Of a DNA stretch of 64,000 nucleotides, positions 60,895 through 64,000 are shown one piece after another. Numbering within the stretch: position 1 is the stretch's first letter; each line of letters begins with the position of its first letter. This DNA is from Streptomyces sp. AC558_RSS880 (GTDB lineage: Bacteria; Actinomycetota; Actinomycetes; Streptomycetales; Streptomycetaceae), in NCBI RefSeq assembly GCF_019049255.1, contig NZ_JAGMUJ010000029.1:338654-402653 (forward strand). The letters are read 5' to 3'. A program made the position numbers and the translations under genes. The notes under the pieces are model-generated. The model did no database searches and was not told the DNA's origin. It saw only the letters and a program-made list of their open reading frames with translations.

Positions 60895-61725
60895 TCAGTT
60901 TCTCGAGGTCATCTCCTGGATGCCGATGGTGGACAGGAGAGCGAGTTTGCTCCTGGCGTCCGTGTCGCGCGGGGTGTCCACCACGAGACGGAGATTCGTG
61001 CTCTGGGTGGTGAGCACATTGGAGTCGAGAGCGATGTCTCCCACCTCCGGATGCGCGACGATCTTGTGCGCGCCCTGGTGGTCACCCACCGACCGAAGCG
61101 CCCAGAGTTCACGGAACCGGTGACCGCGGTTCAGCCTCGAGAGCAACGCCCTGATGTCGGGGTCGTTCGGGTACCGGCTCGTCGTGGCGCGCAGATCGGC
61201 GACCAGTGACTCCTCGAACGCGGCCCGCTCCGCAGGGGTCTGCCGGATTCGGCTCGCCTGGTTCTCGAACTGGAAGAGCAGGGCGTTGCGCTGGTCGTCG
61301 CCTCCCCTCGTGGGATCGCCGAAGGTCGCCGCGAACAGCGGGTTCCAGTGCAGCAACTGCCAGGCGGCGTCGCACACCGCCACCGGGCTGTCGGCGAGCT
61401 GCTCCACGATCCGGTGCACGCTGGCGGGGACCAGTCGCGGAATGCGGTCCGGAGCCGCGGCGTGGCCGGCCAGGCGCAGGAGATGGGCCTGCTCGTCGTC
61501 GGACAGGTGCAGCGCGCGGGCGAATGCCAGGCAGACCTGCGCCGACGGCGTCGACGCCCGGCCCTGCTCGAGCCGGACCACGTACTCGGCGGAGATTCCG
61601 GCCAACTGCGCCAGTTCGCCCCGCCGCAGGCCGGCGACCCGGCGGGGCGAATGACGGGGCAGCCCGACGACGCCGGGGTCGAGCCGATCCCGCCAGGCGC
61701 GCAACGCGACACCGAGTTCGTTCAC
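60895..61725 (-). CDS. XRE-family regulator with MmyB-like ligand-binding domain
   Basis: 276 residues. An N-terminal HTH (LRRGELAQLAGISAEYVVRLEQGRASTPS) is followed by a PAS-like MmyB domain (LADSPVAVCDAAWQLLHWNPLFAATFGDP) whose relatives bind fatty-acyl ligands. GTG 61725 is preferred because GGGAGG lies 7 nt or so upstream; ATG 61734 would leave no spacing. In other genomes such regulators are divergent from a short-chain dehydrogenase gene they control; here only that gene's tail is left at 61740-61850. Confidence 0.85.
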   Translation of the reverse strand: MNELGVALRAWRDRLDPGVVGLPRHSPRRVAGLRRGELAQLAGISAEYVVRLEQGRASTPSAQVCLAFARALHLSDDEQAHLLRLAGHAAAPDRIPRLVPASVHRIVEQLADSPVAVCDAAWQLLHWNPLFAATFGDPTRGGDDQRNALLFQFENQASRIRQTPAERAAFEESLVADLRATTSRYPNDPDIRALLSRLNRGHRFRELWALRSVGDHQGAHKIVAHPEVGDIALDSNVLTTQSTNLRLVVDTPRDTDARSKLALLSTIGIQEMTSRN

Positions 61726-61739
61726 AGGAGCCATCCTCC

Positions 61740-61850
61740 CGCACGCTCGGCCGCAGCTACGACATCACCCAGGCCCGCGCCGACCTGGGCTACCGGCCGG
61801 GCGTGACCTTCTCCGCCGGACTGGACGAGCTGCGCACGTCCGCGCGGTAG
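61740..61850 (+). pseudogene. C-terminal remnant of an NAD-dependent epimerase/dehydratase
   Basis: 36 codons ending in TAG. RSYDITQARADLGYRPGVTF and the following GLDELR are the usual C-terminal tail of SDR-family epimerase/dehydratases (DI..AR.DLGYRP...), with no catalytic domain upstream: the frame runs straight into the start region of the divergent XRE regulator. A deletion removed the 5' part. Confidence 0.7.
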
Positions 61851-61948
61851 ACACCGCCCCGCCCCGCCCCCCCGCACACGAGCGCACCCCGCGCCGCTCG
61901 CTCCGGCGCAGCCCGTCCTCTGCCTGCTTCAGTCGGACAAGGCGGTGG

Positions 61949-62260
61949 TCAGGGGCCGGCGAAGGCGGACAGGAGGGTGTCGGTACGGAGCCGGAGCTCC
62001 GGTGTCCCGGCGCCTGTGACGCTCACGGACACCTCCCGGCCGCCGAGGGCCCGGGCGAGGGAGACCCACAGGGTGGCGTCCGTACCGGCGAGGGGATACG
62101 CGTACCAGCCGTCGGGAGCTTCGTCGTCGGTGTCCTGAACGCCGGCTTCGACGGTTTCCCAGTCGGTTTCGTCGAAGGCGTATCCGGCGTAGCGGGACAG
62201 CAGCTCAAGGAAGCCACGCAGGTTGCGGCCCATGATCCAACCGGTGATCGGCTCGGTCAC
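61949..62260 (-). CDS. Small acidic protein of unknown function
   Basis: 103 residues, not recognised. It is acidic and Trp/Tyr-rich (MGRNLRGFLELLSRYAGYAF, DGWYAYPLAGTDATLWVSLA), without signal or TM segment. GTG 62260 has a very strong GGAGGGAGGA 4 nt upstream. It is the last gene of the operon, 16 nt behind the Pth2-like gene. Confidence 0.65.
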   Translation of the reverse strand: MTEPITGWIMGRNLRGFLELLSRYAGYAFDETDWETVEAGVQDTDDEAPDGWYAYPLAGTDATLWVSLARALGGREVSVSVTGAGTPELRLRTDTLLSAFAGP

Positions 62261-62276
62261 GCGTCCTCCCTCCCTG

Positions 62277-62993
62277 TCATCGCAACGCCGGATGGTCCGC
62301 CACCACCGTGCAGGAGCCCGGGGCGATCTCCGTGAAGCCCGCGTCGCGGACCGTGGGGAGGCCGGCGGTCGTCAGGCCGGGCCAGTGGGAGGCGTCGGCG
62401 GTGCGGACGGCGAGGGGGAAGCCCGCGGCGTGCCAGGCCGCGCGGGCCTCGCCCGGCAGCTCCCACCAGGCCAGTTGGGCGGCGTGGCCGGCCTGAGCCA
62501 TGGCCTTGCCGGCCGTCATGTCGAGGGCGGGGTTGAGCCACAGGGTGGGGACCGTCGGGTCCGTCGGCGGGACCGGGTCGGGATCGTCCAGGTCCGTGCC
62601 GGAGACCTGGAGGCGGGCCAGGTCCTTGGGCCAGCCGTCCAGGGGGACGGGAGGGAAGACGCGGACCTCCGCCGACTTGCCGGTGACCGTGATGCCGGGG
62701 AGGGTCTCCGCGCGGCGCCACTCCGCGCCGCGTGCCCGGCGCACCACCTTGCGGATGCGGGCGTCCTGCCAGTCGCGCATCGCCCGCGCCCACTCGCCCT
62801 CGCCGGCCGAGCGCTCGTCGCTCAGCATCACCAGCACCGCGCGGGCCGCCGTCTCCAGCGCGTCCGTACGGGCCGGGGGTGCCGCCCGCTCGATGCGGAC
62901 CACCAGGGGCAGGACGAACTGGGGTGCCTCGTCGCGGGCGCCCGGGTCGGGGCGGAAGGGGCTGTCGGCGGAAGCCGTTCGGTTGTCGCTCAC
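62277..62993 (-). CDS. Pth2-like peptidyl-tRNA hydrolase domain protein
   Basis: 238 residues. The C-terminal part (about 135-235) has LDMTAGKAMAQAGHAAQLAWWEL, the signature of archaeal/eukaryotic-type peptidyl-tRNA hydrolase 2 (GK...QagHAa). The N-terminal 130 residues are a separate region (FVLPLVVRIERAAPPARTDA). The family frees peptides from stalled peptidyl-tRNA; bacteria use mainly Pth1, so this is probably auxiliary. GTG 62993 lacks a clear ribosome-binding site. Confidence 0.8.
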   Translation of the reverse strand: MSDNRTASADSPFRPDPGARDEAPQFVLPLVVRIERAAPPARTDALETAARAVLVMLSDERSAGEGEWARAMRDWQDARIRKVVRRARGAEWRRAETLPGITVTGKSAEVRVFPPVPLDGWPKDLARLQVSGTDLDDPDPVPPTDPTVPTLWLNPALDMTAGKAMAQAGHAAQLAWWELPGEARAAWHAAGFPLAVRTADASHWPGLTTAGLPTVRDAGFTEIAPGSCTVVADHPALR

Positions 62994-63026
62994 GGGGACA
63001 GTCTGCCAACCCGCGCGGCGGTCCCG

Positions 63027-63212
63027 TCAGCCCGAGCAGGACGTCCGCTCGGCCTCCCGCCACTCGCAGACCGGGCACAGCGTGATGCCCTTGTACGACT
63101 CCGGGTACTCCGTCGGCTCCTGGCACAGCACGCATGCCGCGTACGGCGGGCCGTCGGCCTTGGGCGGCCGGGTGACATCGATCAGGCAGTAGTCGTCGTC
63201 GGTGTCGCTCAT
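63027..63212 (-). CDS. 61-residue zinc-ribbon-like protein
   Basis: Six Cys residues: C9, C27, C30, C46, C49 and C59. CVLC and CPVC are spaced as in a zinc ribbon. No signal peptide. ATG 63212 overlaps the stop of the deacetylase gene (ATGA), so it is translationally coupled. Function unknown; it may bind nucleic acid or a protein partner. Confidence 0.75.
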   Translation of the reverse strand: MSDTDDDYCLIDVTRPPKADGPPYAACVLCQEPTEYPESYKGITLCPVCEWREAERTSCSG

Positions 63213-64000
63213 GGCTCAAGGGTAGGACGCTCGGCCCGTCCGTTCGCCGCCGCGATCAGGTCGGAGACCTGCACGAAGCGGTAGCCCTGGCGGCGCAGCT
63301 CCGGGACGATCCTCCGTACGGCCCGTTCCGTCGTCGGGGCCGCGCTGCGGGTGCAGTGCAGGACGACCACGGAGCCGGGACGTACGCCGGCGAGGACCTG
63401 CGCGGCCACCGCCTCCGCGTCCGTGGCGAACGCGTCGCCGCCGACCACGTCCCACTGCACGGCCGTCACCCCGGCCGGGGTCAGCGCCTTGAGCGCCGCG
63501 CGGTCGTAACAGCCGCCGGGGAAGCGGAAGTACGGCTTCGGATCGGGCACGCCCACCTTCCGGAACGCCGCGTACGCCCGTTCCACGTCCGCCCGCATCC
63601 GGTCGGCGGAGACGGTCGGCAGGCCGTAGCAGTCGCCGGTGAAGGCGTAGTGGCTGTAGGAGTGGTTGGCGACCTCGAAGAGCGGGTCCCGGCCGATGGA
63701 GCGGGCCTGCTCCGGGTACTCCTCGGCCCAGCGGCCCGTCATGAACACCGTGGCCGGAACCTTCAGCGCGCGCAGGGTGGTGATGAGCCGCGGGTGGTCG
63801 AAGTGCTCGCCCGCCGCCGCCCTCGGGCCCTGGTCGGCGGTCATGTCGGCGTCGAAGGTGAGGGCGACCGTCCGGTCGCCGGTGCGCGGGCCGTTGCGGA
63901 AGACCGGGGTCAGGCCGGACGGGCCCGGGGCGAGGGTGGGAGGGACCGAGGGGGAGGAGGACGCGGAGGGTACGGAGGGCGCGGGGCGGGGCGCCTGGCG
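63209..64000 (-). CDS. Secreted polysaccharide deacetylase (NodB/CE4), N-terminus cut by window edge
   Basis: The last 263 codons of a CE4-family deacetylase. A Ser/Pro-rich linker (first about 45 visible residues) leads to VALTFDADMT, the NodB motif 1 with the catalytic base and metal Asp; EVANHSYSHY is motif 2 (metal His pair) and YFRFPGGCYD motif 3; VVLHCTR is close to the last motif (VLxH). It removes acetyl groups from peptidoglycan, chitin-like or other amino sugars outside the cell. The start lies beyond position 64000; only a linker is visible before the domain. Confidence 0.88.
   Translation of the reverse strand, partial: RQAPRPAPSVPSASSSPSVPPTLAPGPSGLTPVFRNGPRTGDRTVALTFDADMTADQGPRAAAGEHFDHPRLITTLRALKVPATVFMTGRWAEEYPEQARSIGRDPLFEVANHSYSHYAFTGDCYGLPTVSADRMRADVERAYAAFRKVGVPDPKPYFRFPGGCYDRAALKALTPAGVTAVQWDVVGGDAFATDAEAVAAQVLAGVRPGSVVVLHCTRSAAPTTERAVRRIVPELRRQGYRFVQVSDLIAAANGRAERPTLEP

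Overview
This is a high-GC (about 70% G+C) actinobacterial chromosome segment, almost certainly from a Streptomyces. Third codon positions are nearly always G or C, GTG starts and strong Shine-Dalgarno sequences are common, and lipoprotein and Tat-type signal peptides are frequent. From memory, the gene order from the sugar ABC operon through the ROK regulator, xylFGH, dxs, the beta-oxidation pair, hemE and hemY-hemQ matches the S. coelicolor SCO6005-SCO6045 neighbourhood. Both window edges cut genes: a GH92 mannosidase on the left and a polysaccharide deacetylase on the right. I saw no tRNA, rRNA, CRISPR array, insertion sequence or prophage.

1-16 kb is carbohydrate and isoprenoid metabolism. 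A secreted GH92 alpha-mannosidase is divergent from an NgcEFG-type N-acetylglucosamine/diacetylchitobiose importer with a DasR-box-like site upstream. A ROK regulator of the Rok7B7 type precedes xylFGH, followed by a DXP synthase and an amino-acid permease. 15-27 kb is a cell-surface glycopolymer locus: an LCP ligase, a divergent beta-propeller protein, a Stealth phosphotransferase and three tandem glycosyltransferases, two of them fused to a TagF-like CDP-polyol phosphotransferase domain.

27-41 kb holds a NYN/PIN-like nuclease, a phage-type secreted hyaluronidase with a 48-residue coiled-coil gene behind it, a FadB/FadA beta-oxidation pair, and a beta-mannosidase/LacI/ABC sugar-uptake cluster transcribed divergently. 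A PAS/GAF/SpoIIE phosphatase follows. 41-53 kb carries hemE and hemY-hemQ of the coproporphyrin-dependent haem route, an atypical orphan response regulator, RNase D, rhomboid protease, a flavin disulfide reductase, a DUF4349 lipoprotein and a secreted S33 peptidase.

53-64 kb holds a TIGR04222 membrane protein with a DUF692/MNIO-type oxidase, a HAD-like protein, a C45-like Ntn hydrolase, two translationally coupled secreted GH76 alpha-1,6-mannanases behind a clear promoter/operator, an XRE regulator facing the remnant of a lost dehydrogenase, and a minus-strand operon (deacetylase, zinc-ribbon, Pth2-like, small protein). Taken together, GH92, GH2 beta-mannosidase, two GH76 mannanases and the chitobiose importer suggest a capacity for taking apart fungal mannan and N-glycans. 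The least explained parts are the MNIO-TIGR04222 pair, the surface-polymer locus, the N-terminal module of the GH76 enzymes and the orphan regulator with a Glu in place of its phospho-acceptor Asp.
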